A stretch of DNA of 49,454 nt from the NCBI GenBank assembly GCA_033875315.1, contig JANRJG010000019.1:1-49454 (forward strand), written 5' to 3'. The notes below the pieces were generated by a model, which saw nothing but the letters and a program-made list of their open reading frames with translations, did not search any database and was not told the DNA's origin. Both the position numbers and the translations under genes were made by a program. Positions 8,603-18,500 of the stretch are shown here, piece after piece. The stretch's first letter is position 1. The number at the start of each line of letters is the position of its first letter. This DNA is from Candidatus Methylacidiphilales bacterium (lineage in GTDB: Bacteria > Verrucomicrobiota > Verrucomicrobiia > Methylacidiphilales > CAZTYG01).

Positions 8603-11293
8603 GTGAACGACGACCTTCGTCCCGATCCTGACGCCCTTCTGGCCCGGTTGGATTTGAAAACTCCAAAGACCAAAAAAGGACGGTTGAAGATCTTCCTAGG
8701 CATGTGTCCTGGGGTGGGCAAGACCTATGCCATGCTCGAGGCTGCCAGGGCGGCCAAGCGCGGAGGATTGGACGTCGTGGCGGGCGTGGTCGAAACCCAC
8801 GGTCGGATCGAGACGGTCGCCCTCTTGGAGGGGTTGGAGGTCATGCCCCGTCAGTCATTCGATTACAAGGGGGCCATCCTTCAGGAAATGGATCTGGACG
8901 GCCTCCTGCGCCGTCGCCCAGAGGTGGCGCTGGTCGATGAACTGGCCCACAGCAATGCCCCCGGCAGTCGACATCCCAAGCGCTACCTGGATGTCCGGGA
9001 ACTGCTCGATGCCGGGATCGATGTATGGACTACGGTCAACATCCAGCACATCGAAAGCCGGACCGATGTGGTCCGGCAGATCACCGGGGTGGCCGTGCGG
9101 GAGACGGTGCCCGATTCCCTGGTGGATGATGCGGACGAAATCGAACTGGTCGACCTGGCCCCCGAAGCCCTGCGTCGCCGCCTGGCCGAGGGAAAAGTCT
9201 ATCTGGGCGAACGCGCCCATGCGGCGGCAGAACATTTTTTCAAATCGGAACAGCTCACCGCCCTGCGGGAAATGGCCCTGCGCTACACCGCAGAGAAAGT
9301 GGACCAGGAGTTGCGAGAACTTCTGGCCACGCGCCGGATCAAAGGGCCGTGGAAGAGCCATGAACGCCTGCTGGTGGCCGTGGGGGCCAGTCCCTACGCG
9401 GAAAGCCTGATCCGCTGGACGCGGCGTCAGGCGGGGATGCTCGATTGTCCGTGGACCGCGCTCTGCATCGACACCGGTGAAGAGTTGGATGCGGCGACCC
9501 AGTCCCGTCTGGGGCGCAATCTGGCCCTGGCCCGCCAATTGGGGGCGGACGTCGTCACCCAACCGGGGACCGAGGTGGCGGGCGCGGTGCTGGAGTATGC
9601 CCGGGAGCACCACATCACCCAGATCGTCCTGGGCAAAACCGAAGCCCCGCCCTGGTGGCGTCACTGGCAGCCCTCGTTTTCCGACCGGATCATCCGGGAG
9701 AGCGGGAAGATCGATGTGTTGGTGGTTCGTCCGGAGAAGGACTGGCGGGTGGAGGAAAGCCTACCGGTGCCCCGCCTGCCCACCCCCTGGACACTGCGGC
9801 CCTGGCTGGAGGCGGCGGGTTGGACCGCAGCCCTGACCGGGGCAGGCTGGATCATCCAGGCGCAAACCGGTTATTGGACGGTTTCCCTGATCTACCTGCT
9901 GGGCATTGTGCTCGCCGCCCTCCGCCTGCCGCGCGGACCGGTGCTGGCTCTGGCGGTGACGTGCGCACTGGTCTGGGACTACCTCTTCATCCCCCCATTC
10001 CACACCTTCTCCATCCGGGAGACACACGATGTCTTCATGTTCCTGATGTTCCTGGTGGTGGCACTGGTCATCGGCCACCTCACCAGCCGCTTGCGTGAAA
10101 GGGAGAAAGTCGAGCGGGTGCGGGAACGCCGGACGGCCGCGCTGCTGGCTTTCACCCAGACCCTGGCCCTGGAACCGGAGACCGGTCAGGCCCTGCGGCA
10201 GGCCTGCGTGATGCTGTCCCGTTTGTTCCAGTGTGATGTTGGGATTTTGAGGCGGAAGGACCCGGCTTCGCTGGTCGAAACCCCTGCGGAAGGATCCACG
10301 TTTTATCCCGGCGAGAAGGAATTCGCCGTGGCCCGGTGGGTTTACCAGCACCGCCAGCCGGCCGGCCGGGGCACCGACACGCTGGCCACGGCCGAGGCCC
10401 TGCATCTGCCCTTGTTCACGCCGGTCCTTTCCTGTGGCGTACTCCTGGTCAAGCCCCGCCAGGACCGGGCCTGGGAACCGGCTGAACGGGCCATGTTGGA
10501 AAACTTCGCCGCCCAGCTGGGATTGTTCCTCCAGCGCGACCACATCGCTGAAGCGGTGCAGCGGGCGGAAGTGGCCCATCGTTCCAGTGCGCTGCAGAAG
10601 AACCTGCTCGACAGTGTTTCGCATGAATTGAAAACCCCGCTGGCCACGCTCCAGGCCGCGGCCGAGGCCCTCTCCCGGGTGGCCACCACCGGGGCCGCCT
10701 CCGGACTGGCGGATGAAATCACCGCCGCCACCTCCCGGCTGCACCGCATCGTCAACCACTTGCTGGAGATGACGCGGCTGGATTCGGGAAAAGTGGAACC
10801 CCGGCTGGAGTGGTGCGACCCGGCGGAAATCGTGGGGGAGGCGGTGAAGCAACTGCGGGAGACGCACCCGGGGCGGCCGGTCCAGATCGAGGTGGAAGGT
10901 TTGCCGTGGGTGCTGACCGATCCGGAACTGGTGGGCAAAATCCTCTTCAATCTTTTACACAACGCCGCCCTCTACACCCCGGCGGAAATGCCGGTCAAGG
11001 TGCGGGCGGCTTGGAACCAGGGACACCTGCGCTTCCGTGTGCGCGACCACGGGCCGGGCCTGGGCGATACGGACCCCACACGCCTGTTTGAAAAGTTTTA
11101 CCGCCCGCCCGGGTCCCCGGCGGGAGGGAGCGGGCTCGGACTGGCCCTGGCGCGGGGATTCGCCCGCACCCTGGGCGGCGACCTGAGCGCGGCCAACGCC
11201 CCCGACGGCGGGGCGGTCTTCCGCCTCGATCTTCCGTCCGAGTCGCGCGAAGATACACCGACCGCCACCCATGCCGACCGCCCTGATCATTGA
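8603..11293 (+). CDS. kdpD: KdpD, osmosensitive potassium sensor histidine kinase
   Basis: This 896-residue protein has full KdpD architecture. An N-terminal KdpD domain carries Walker A GMCPGVGKT (33-41) and ALVDELAHSN. A UspA-like domain follows from about 252 (RLLVAVGASPYAESL), then four membrane helices at about 405-495, a GAF-like region at about 520-650, the phosphoacceptor His-674 in SVSHELKTPL, and an ATPase domain with NLLHNA, DHGPGLG and GSGLGLAL. It senses low potassium or turgor and phosphorylates KdpE. The start is a GTG at 8603. It overlaps kdpE by 23 bases and diverges from the genes it controls. Confidence 0.96.
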   Translation: MNDDLRPDPDALLARLDLKTPKTKKGRLKIFLGMCPGVGKTYAMLEAARAAKRGGLDVVAGVVETHGRIETVALLEGLEVMPRQSFDYKGAILQEMDLDGLLRRRPEVALVDELAHSNAPGSRHPKRYLDVRELLDAGIDVWTTVNIQHIESRTDVVRQITGVAVRETVPDSLVDDADEIELVDLAPEALRRRLAEGKVYLGERAHAAAEHFFKSEQLTALREMALRYTAEKVDQELRELLATRRIKGPWKSHERLLVAVGASPYAESLIRWTRRQAGMLDCPWTALCIDTGEELDAATQSRLGRNLALARQLGADVVTQPGTEVAGAVLEYAREHHITQIVLGKTEAPPWWRHWQPSFSDRIIRESGKIDVLVVRPEKDWRVEESLPVPRLPTPWTLRPWLEAAGWTAALTGAGWIIQAQTGYWTVSLIYLLGIVLAALRLPRGPVLALAVTCALVWDYLFIPPFHTFSIRETHDVFMFLMFLVVALVIGHLTSRLREREKVERVRERRTAALLAFTQTLALEPETGQALRQACVMLSRLFQCDVGILRRKDPASLVETPAEGSTFYPGEKEFAVARWVYQHRQPAGRGTDTLATAEALHLPLFTPVLSCGVLLVKPRQDRAWEPAERAMLENFAAQLGLFLQRDHIAEAVQRAEVAHRSSALQKNLLDSVSHELKTPLATLQAAAEALSRVATTGAASGLADEITAATSRLHRIVNHLLEMTRLDSGKVEPRLEWCDPAEIVGEAVKQLRETHPGRPVQIEVEGLPWVLTDPELVGKILFNLLHNAALYTPAEMPVKVRAAWNQGHLRFRVRDHGPGLGDTDPTRLFEKFYRPPGSPAGGSGLGLALARGFARTLGGDLSAANAPDGGAVFRLDLPSESREDTPTATHADRPDH

Positions 11294-11945
11294 CGACGAG
11301 CCCGCCATCCGGCGCCTGCTGCGGCTGGCGCTGGAGGGTGAGGGCTACCGGGTGCTGGAGGCGGATGAAGGCCGGGTGGGTTTGTTGGAGGCCGCGCGGG
11401 CGAGGCCCGAGGTGATCGTCCTGGATCTCGGTTTGCCGGACAAGGACGGACTGGAGGTCCTGAAAAATCTGCGCGAATGGAGCCAGATCCCGGTGTTGAT
11501 CCTCTCGGTGCGCGACGACGAGCAGGACAAGGTGCGGGCGCTGGATCTGGGGGCGGACGACTTTGTCAACAAACCGTTCGGCACGTCCGAATTGCTGGCG
11601 CGGCTGCGGGCGGTGCAGCGCCGGGCGGCGGAACAGGAAAACGAAAGTCCGGTCTTCCGGAGCGGCGGGCTGGAGGTGGATTTGGCCGCACGCCGGGTGC
11701 GGGTGCAGGGCGTGGAAACCAGACTCACGGCCACAGAATACCATTTGTTGCGCCTGCTGATACGCCACGCCGGAAAGATTGTGACACAGAAACAATTGCT
11801 GCGCGAGGTTTGGGGACCGCAGGCCGAGGAACAGACGCAATACCTCCGTGTGCACCTGACCCACCTGCGGAAAAAAATTGATCCCAAGGGCACGGGGTTG
11901 GTGGAAACCGAACCCCGGGTGGGTTATCGGTTGAAAGCCAGTTAG
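11271..11945 (+). CDS. kdpE: KdpE, OmpR-family response regulator
   Basis: The 224 residues have a receiver domain with acidic pair IIDDE, phosphoacceptor Asp-52 in VLDLGLPD, and the switch lysine in VNKPFG. A winged-helix domain follows, with LTATEYHLLRLLIRHAG and the EPRVGYRL ending. It activates kdpFABC. It is translationally coupled to kdpD by a 23-base overlap. Its stop codon overlaps the stop of the convergent resB gene, so there is no spacer between the two operons. Confidence 0.96.
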   Translation: MPTALIIDDEPAIRRLLRLALEGEGYRVLEADEGRVGLLEAARARPEVIVLDLGLPDKDGLEVLKNLREWSQIPVLILSVRDDEQDKVRALDLGADDFVNKPFGTSELLARLRAVQRRAAEQENESPVFRSGGLEVDLAARRVRVQGVETRLTATEYHLLRLLIRHAGKIVTQKQLLREVWGPQAEEQTQYLRVHLTHLRKKIDPKGTGLVETEPRVGYRLKAS

Positions 11946-13849
11946 GAATCTGAATGATTGCGGAGGGGAGGACGCAAATCAGGTCTGACCGGACGCAGGT
12001 AGAATAAACAGAAGATCCCGGTGCAGAGGATGAGGCTGCCCAGCCACTTGAAAATCCAGCCCGGGTCGCGGAGGATCTGGATGGAGGATTGCTCCAGATT
12101 CTCGGGGTTCCAACTGGCCTGGGACATCTTCCAGGTCAGGCCGGTCCAGCCGCGCCACCAGTCGTCGGGATAATTCATGGGTACGTTCATCGAGCACTTT
12201 CCGGTGACCTCGGACCCCTCGGGGGTGATGACGCGCAGCAGGCTGCGGAACTCGGAGGGGTTGCCGGTCCCGCCGTAACGTTCGAGCTGGAAGTCGTCGA
12301 GCTTGAGGCCGAAGGGCAGGGGCTCGGTGCGCCAGCCATAAGATAGTTTGAGCAGACCGTCTTTGGAAGGGGACTGGATGACCCAGCCCTGGGGGACCCA
12401 TTCCTCGATGCGTTCGCCGCCCCGGGTCAGGCGGACCAGGACCCCGGGAACCGGAGCATCCTGGCCGGGCAGGGTCATGGCGTTCGCCTCACGGGGGCGG
12501 AAGACGGTGTCACCGCTGGCCTTGGGCAGGACTTCTTCCACGGTGAAGGCCCAATCCGCCCATCCAGTGGTGAGGGGCGCACCGGGCGCGAGGATGCCCC
12601 GGGATTCCCCATGCTTGCGGGAGACGAGGACGTAACGGAGGCCTTTCCCATCGAAACCGGTGTAGAGGTCGAGCCGGTTGGCCGGCCCCTCCCCATCCCC
12701 CGCCGCCGCGGAACTTGTGATCGAGTGAGGATCGGTCGCAGCCACCGCAACCGGCACGGTGCGTCCGCGCAATTCCACCAGGATGGCGGGATTGTTGGGT
12801 TCATTGGAGAGGGTGACGGGTTTGTTGTCACGAAGTTGGAAGTCGGGCCAGTAGGAAATGGCGCGCAATTCCAGGCCGGTTCCCTTGAGCGGCCAGCTTT
12901 TGGGGATTTCCGAGGCTGGCGCGGTCAGGCTCCAGGAGTCCCCGCCACGGCTGAGTTCGATGATGAGCCGGCCCATTTCTTCGCGCAGCCTGACTTTCAT
13001 CCCGGTAGAACCACCTTGTATGGTTTTGGCGACCTGCTGGTCGGGCATCTTGGCGAAGGCGAAGATGTTTTCCACTACATCCACGGCGACCGCCACGGGG
13101 GCGCTTTTCTTGGCCGCCACGGATGAGGAGGAGGAAGGAGGATCGCCGGCAAGGAGGCGGATGCGGGCCAAGCCGAGGTCGAGAACTGAGGAATCAGCCT
13201 CCCCGAGCCAGAGCCAGGGCTCAAGTGTCTGGTTCATCATCGCCGTCTTGAGTCGGATGCGAACGGCAGGTGCGCCTTCGGCGGACGGACGGGCGGTGAA
13301 GACGGGCTGGAGGGTTTCCGTGGCCCCGACCGCTTCGAGCTTCCAGCCGGCGTGGTCACCCAGCCGGAGCGGACGCTCCGGTGTGGGCAAGCGGTGGATG
13401 ATGCCGACGGGGAAGCGGACCACAGGCTGGTCGCCGGCGGAGAAGCGGACTTGCTTTTCGTTGATGAGCAAGGACGAAGCGGGGTCGCGGCCCTCGAAGA
13501 GGGTGATGCTGCCCTCGATGCCGAAGATTTTCCCGATGAAGGCCCCGAAGAGCAGGATGATGATGCCGAGGTGGGTGAGGAGGAAGCCGGTGTGGGCTTT
13601 CTTCCAGGGGAGGCGCGAAAAGGCCACGGTGGCGAGGTTCAGAACGAGGAGCAGAAGCCAGAGGTTGAACCACCAGGCTTCATAGATGTAGGCCCGGGCG
13701 ACTTCGGCCGTCAGGCGGGACTCGTAAATGGTGCCGACGATGGAAGCAACGATGAGCACGGCCAGCAGCAGGAGGGCCAACTGGAGAGAAGCAAAAAAGC
13801 GGAAGACCGGATTCCTGCGGATGGCGGGTGAGAGGGAACCAAAGGGCAT
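11942..13849 (-). CDS. resB: ResB-like cytochrome c biogenesis protein
   Basis: This 635-residue protein starts MPFGSLSPAIRRNPVFRFFA. It has the ResB/CcsB core: helices at about 17-38 (ASLQLALLLLAVLIVASIVG), about 58-80 and about 86-110 (GFLLTHLGIIILLFGAFIGK), a large periplasmic domain, and a last helix near the C-terminus (GSLILCTGIFCLFYLRPV). In System II maturation ResB works with a CcsA/ResC partner to deliver haem to CxxCH motifs outside the inner membrane. It ends the operon encoding a ten-haem cytochrome, which fits well. No CcsA gene is in the window. The frame is open far upstream of the ATG at 13849, but that part overlaps the preceding gene out of its frame. Confidence 0.85.
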   Translation of the reverse strand: MPFGSLSPAIRRNPVFRFFASLQLALLLLAVLIVASIVGTIYESRLTAEVARAYIYEAWWFNLWLLLLVLNLATVAFSRLPWKKAHTGFLLTHLGIIILLFGAFIGKIFGIEGSITLFEGRDPASSLLINEKQVRFSAGDQPVVRFPVGIIHRLPTPERPLRLGDHAGWKLEAVGATETLQPVFTARPSAEGAPAVRIRLKTAMMNQTLEPWLWLGEADSSVLDLGLARIRLLAGDPPSSSSSVAAKKSAPVAVAVDVVENIFAFAKMPDQQVAKTIQGGSTGMKVRLREEMGRLIIELSRGGDSWSLTAPASEIPKSWPLKGTGLELRAISYWPDFQLRDNKPVTLSNEPNNPAILVELRGRTVPVAVAATDPHSITSSAAAGDGEGPANRLDLYTGFDGKGLRYVLVSRKHGESRGILAPGAPLTTGWADWAFTVEEVLPKASGDTVFRPREANAMTLPGQDAPVPGVLVRLTRGGERIEEWVPQGWVIQSPSKDGLLKLSYGWRTEPLPFGLKLDDFQLERYGGTGNPSEFRSLLRVITPEGSEVTGKCSMNVPMNYPDDWWRGWTGLTWKMSQASWNPENLEQSSIQILRDPGWIFKWLGSLILCTGIFCLFYLRPVRPDLRPPLRNHSDS

Positions 13850-13938
13850 GGTGAAAGATAGAAAGCTAAAGGCAAAAAGCGAAAAGCAAAGGGCGGGAAT
13901 TCCGGCACGGGGCCGGAACGGTCCATGGCTCAACAGGT

Positions 13939-15519
13939 TCAGCGGGTGGGTTGTCTGGGGAATTTGGCGAAGGGGAGGCGGGCGCCGCGGTAGGCAAAGG
14001 CATCGGCGCGAATGGCAGGCGGTGCGGTGAAGCGTCCGAGTCCGTCGGCACGGAGGGCGGCGGTTCCGGCACAGGCGACGAGATCGTCCTGGTCGATGGC
14101 GTCGCCGGAGATGCCGATGGCACCAACGAGTTCGGTGCCCTTGTAGAGGGGCTGGCCGCCGGGGAAGATGGTGATGCCATTGGCGAAAAAGCGGTTGGGC
14201 GCCGAGGCGGAGGGGTTGAGCAAGTCGGCCGGGACAATCGAAGTATCGGAATAGAAGGGCTGGAGTCCGAAAAAGGGACCGGAGTTGGTGTCGTTGATGC
14301 CGGGCGGATAATAAAACTGGGACAAAAAGCCGACACTGCGGGAGGAGAGGGCTTTGGTGTTGCTGGAGAAGCCGACGCAGGTCCGGCCCTTGGCGACAGC
14401 GAAGTCCCACGAACGGGTGACCGCATCGGGCATTTTGAAAATACCGAGGATGGGGGGCGGCACGAGTGGGAGGACGTTGGGATTGCCCCGGCCGACGACG
14501 GCGATCCACATGGAAGTGGGGCCGCCGAGCGGCCGGCGGACCGCGGTGCGGGTTGAAAGCGCCGCGCGCACGGCGGCCTCGATGATGTTGTTGACATCGG
14601 CGGCAGTGAGGCGGAGGGCGGAGGCGTTGGCGACATCCGTGACCACGGGTGCGCGGAATTCCCCGGCCACTCCGGCCACGGTGCCCGGGGGGTAGATATT
14701 GACATTGGGGTAACCCGCCGGGAGGGGTGACCCGAGAAGCGGGAAACCCGCCACCGCCGCGCCCACCGGGGCGATGACGGCCGGGAGCCGGGTCGAGGTC
14801 CGGACGTAGGGCACGCTGATGCCATCGAGGAAAATCCGATCGGAGCGTATGCGCGCGGGAGGTTCGAAACCTTTTTGTCCCGCCAAGGCCACATCCTCAT
14901 CGGTGTCGGGCTCCACAGCGGCGGAAGGACTGATGGTGTCGTCCCCATCTCCGGCCACACCCACGCCCCCGACCAGGACGCCGTTCTTGTAGAGCGGCAC
15001 GCCGCCACAAAAGCCACTGAGCGAAGTGAAGCGGATGGCGCCGCCGAGTGTGCCGATGGGCGGCGCGACAGCGGGGTTGACGGCGTAGACGGGGAACGGT
15101 TGCTGGCGGAAACGGTTCACGTCCGAGTAGGGAAGATTGGAAAAATTGACCCCGGTGAGGGGCCCGTTGTTGCGGTTGCGCAGGCCCGGGGGGAAATTCG
15201 GCTGGACGAGGTAGTTGGCGGAGCGGGAAGTCAGGGCATTCTGGTTGCTGTTGAGGAAGCAAGCCGTGCCCCCCCGGGATATGGCGTCCCCGATGCGCTG
15301 GGCGCTCGGAGCGGCCCCAGTGGCCCAGACGACGAGGACATTGCCCTCACGGTCGACCACGGCGATGGTGCTGTCGGGGGAGACGATGGCGGCGCGGCTG
15401 GAGGCCTGGTTGACGATTTGCTGCACGTCGACGGCGCTGAGGATCTGGGCCATGGCCGGACTGGGCATCGAGCCACCGATGCAGGCGATAACGGCAATGA
15501 GGAGGAGGCGTGTATTCAT
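13939..15519 (-). CDS. Secreted double-domain GlcG/HbpS-type haem-binding protein
   Basis: The 526 residues begin with a signal peptide (MNTRLLLIAVIACIGG, cleavage near PAMAQ). Two related halves follow, about 28-250 and 300-515, each like the GlcG/HbpS (DUF336) fold. Matching pieces are LTSRSANYLVQ with LSSRSVGFLSQ, and PLYKNGVLVGGVGVAGDG with PLYKGTELVGAIGISGDA. HbpS-type proteins bind haem or help in redox sensing; the exact role of this duplicated form is unknown. It overlaps the cytochrome gene by four bases (ATGA), so the two are coupled. A haem-trafficking or structural role in the periplasm is a fair inference. Confidence 0.8.
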   Translation of the reverse strand: MNTRLLLIAVIACIGGSMPSPAMAQILSAVDVQQIVNQASSRAAIVSPDSTIAVVDREGNVLVVWATGAAPSAQRIGDAISRGGTACFLNSNQNALTSRSANYLVQPNFPPGLRNRNNGPLTGVNFSNLPYSDVNRFRQQPFPVYAVNPAVAPPIGTLGGAIRFTSLSGFCGGVPLYKNGVLVGGVGVAGDGDDTISPSAAVEPDTDEDVALAGQKGFEPPARIRSDRIFLDGISVPYVRTSTRLPAVIAPVGAAVAGFPLLGSPLPAGYPNVNIYPPGTVAGVAGEFRAPVVTDVANASALRLTAADVNNIIEAAVRAALSTRTAVRRPLGGPTSMWIAVVGRGNPNVLPLVPPPILGIFKMPDAVTRSWDFAVAKGRTCVGFSSNTKALSSRSVGFLSQFYYPPGINDTNSGPFFGLQPFYSDTSIVPADLLNPSASAPNRFFANGITIFPGGQPLYKGTELVGAIGISGDAIDQDDLVACAGTAALRADGLGRFTAPPAIRADAFAYRGARLPFAKFPRQPTR

Positions 15520-18500
15520 GGTCGGATCATGGCGGTGGGAACGCCGGGTGTCGGGTTTTCGGGCCGGACAGGGGGCACTTCGGGGGTGAAGGTGAAAGGA
15601 GCCGGGGCGGGCAGATCGCGGCCGTTGCGGAAACGGAGGCGGCCGTCTTTCCAGACGGTATCGTCAACATAGTAGAGGTCGCCATCCGGACGGGCGCGTT
15701 TTTCCAACCGGGCCAGGGCGTCGGAGCCGTGGCGGAAGAAGGCGGCCATTTCATCGAGGTGGAAGGGACGGGAGCCACGGCGGCCGAAGACAACGGTCTG
15801 GTTGCCGGTCTCGTCGACCACGCGGTCGCGGTCGAGGCCGCGCCCGACCACGAGGGCCTCGCCTTTGGTTTTGAAATTGGCGATGAGCTTGGGGTTGGGT
15901 TTGGGGCTGAATCCCATGTGGCCGGGGACGGTGTCGGGGGAAATCATCTGGAGGACACGGAACCCATTCCGTCCGTCGGCCAGGAGGGCGAACATGGAGG
16001 CGTTGACCGAGCCGATCTTGACGTCGTGCAGGTCGTTGATTTTTCCATCGGCGGTGAAGAAGGAATCGATTCGGGGTTTCTCGGGATTGAGGATGTCGAC
16101 GATGGCCAATCCCTGCGAACCGGCCGCGACGTAGGCGTAGGTGCGGGCGAGGTAGAACTTGTGGGCTTCCTGGAAGGGGACGACGGCACCGGGGACAGCC
16201 TTGGGATGGACGGGATCCGTGATGTCGACGGTCTTCAAACCTTCTTCATCGGCGATGAAGGCGTAGCGGAACTGGATCTGGACATAATGGGGTTTCTTGA
16301 GGAACGGTGCTCCGAGCTCGCCGACCAAGCGGGGGTGGGCGGGGTCGTTGATGTCGACGACCATGAGGCCGCGGTCGCAGGTGACGTAGAGGTAGTGTCC
16401 GGCGACGAAAGAATGGGTGGCGCCGTGGAGTTTGCCCTCCGGATTGAAGACGACGTCTTTCTTGAGGAAGTTGTTGCGCGGGTTGCCATCGACAAGGGTG
16501 GCCACGTTGACCATGACCAGGCCTTCCTCGCGGTCGGTGATGTAGGCGTAGGCGTAGAGCATGTGGATGGGCTGCTCTTCATTGGCGGGGTTGCGGACGC
16601 GGGCGGGGTCGAGCGCGAGGGTGCTGGGAAGGGTGACGGATGTGGCGTCGTGGGTTTTGACGTAGGTGCGCCAGCCGACGGGGGAGAAGGGGGCGGTGAC
16701 GATGCGTTCGGCAAATCCTTTGTTCTGGATGGTGGAGACATCCACGACCTCGAAGCCGCCATGGCCCTGGGCGGTGTAGAGGAATTCACCGCGGAGGGCG
16801 AGATCGACGACCTCCGGGTGTTCACCGGTGAATTTGTTGATCCATTGCTTGTAGGCGTCGTAGCCGTGGTGGTGGTGGGCTTCGCGGAGGTGGAGGTTGT
16901 CCTCTTCGAGGTGGCGTTTGTAGAAGTCGGGGTAGGCCAGCCGGTGGAGACTGCTGCCGATGGCGGCCTGGGGTTCGGACTGCTCGGTCCAGGCGATGGC
17001 GTAGAGGCCCTCGCCGCCGACGCCGACGAAGGCGTAACGTCCGAAGAAATTGACGGTGCCGGTGCCGAAGCCGAGCAACTGGGTCATCCAGGCGTTGTTG
17101 TCGTTGGCGGAGGAGAGGTGGCAATCGGCACAATTCTTGGTCGTGCCAACGCCGCTGGTGGTGTGGGCGAAGTGGGGGTTGAAGGCCTGTCCGCTGTAGC
17201 CCTCCTGAGAGATGGTCTGCTGTTGGTGGTAAATCCATTCGCGCTGGGCGTTCTGGGAACTGACGATGACGGCGCTGGAGGAGCGGATGACTGCAAGCTG
17301 GTTCTTTTTGATGGTGCCGTCGAGGCCGAGCATGAAGACATCGTCACGGATGACCTGGGGGTTGTAGGACGTGTAGAAACGGGAGACGGTGCCTTCGAAT
17401 TTGTTGGTCGGTTGGTAGTTGTTGTTTTTCAGCGGCAGGTGGCAACCGAAGCAACTGGTGGCCCAGGAGGTGTGGCAGACCTGGCAGCCGATGGCGTCGT
17501 TGTCGTGGGCCAGCTCGGCCTTGCGGGTGGCGTTGCCCGCCGGGAGGTTGCCCCAGGTCCAGCCGTCACGCTTGAGGGTCTTGGCGTAGCGGGAGGCGGC
17601 GTTGTATTGGTGCGAGCGCGGGTCGAGGGTGTCGAGGGTCTGGGGGATTTCCCAGCGGAGATCGGGGCTCATGTTGGACTGCTGGAAGAGGCGGTTGCCC
17701 TCCCAGGTGAAACGCGGGCCGAAGGGGGTGCTGCTCTTGTTGAGGTCGATGTGGCCGCCATTGCCCGAGGTGACCAGGGTGGGGCGGGAGGCGGCGGTGC
17801 CGTGGCAATCGATGCACTCGATGCTGGTGGCGTTGCGGGGCTCGCCATAAATCAGGCCATTTCCATGGACATCACTGAGGAAGTGGCAATCGGCGCACTG
17901 CATGCCTTTCTCAAGGTGGATATCCTTCAGGTGGACAGCCTTGCTGAATTTTTTCGGGTCATCATGGGAGATGGGATTGTCTCGCAGGTCGAGGAGCGTG
18001 CCCTGGCGGTCCTTCTTGAAGACGGCACGGAAGACCCAGCCGTGTCCGTGGTAGTCGGCGAATTGGGTTTGTTTCAGCTTGGGGTTGAGCTCGGATACTT
18101 TTTCAAGGAAGGCGAGATCTCCCCAGAGGCCCCGGACGGCGGCCTCTTCGGGGTTTTTACGCATTGAGCGGGTGATCTCGGCGGGCGTGGGGTGCTTTTG
18201 TTCCTTGGGATACATGAAGTTCCCGTCGGATTCCTGGTCCCACCAGATGTAGCCGAGGTAGGGGTTGACGAAGAGGTTGCCCTGGTGCATGTGGCAGCTC
18301 ATGCACTGGCTGGAGGGAATGGAGCGGGTGAACTGGTGCTTGATCGGGTGACCCCGTTCATTCTTGGGGATGGTGGGGTCGGCGCTGAAGGAGAGTCCCT
18401 GGTGGCCGTATTTGGCGTAGTGGCCGGAATTGTGGGGTGAACGGTCGTTGGCGTAAACGACATGACAGGCGGTGCAACCGCTGGAGCGGTAGTCGCCGGG

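Noticed and set aside
15510-18167. Plus-strand open frame of 885 codons opposite the cytochrome gene
   Set aside because: It is antisense to a gene with ten clear CxxCH motifs, is very rich in G, V, D and E as expected from a GC-rich complement, and shows no domain.
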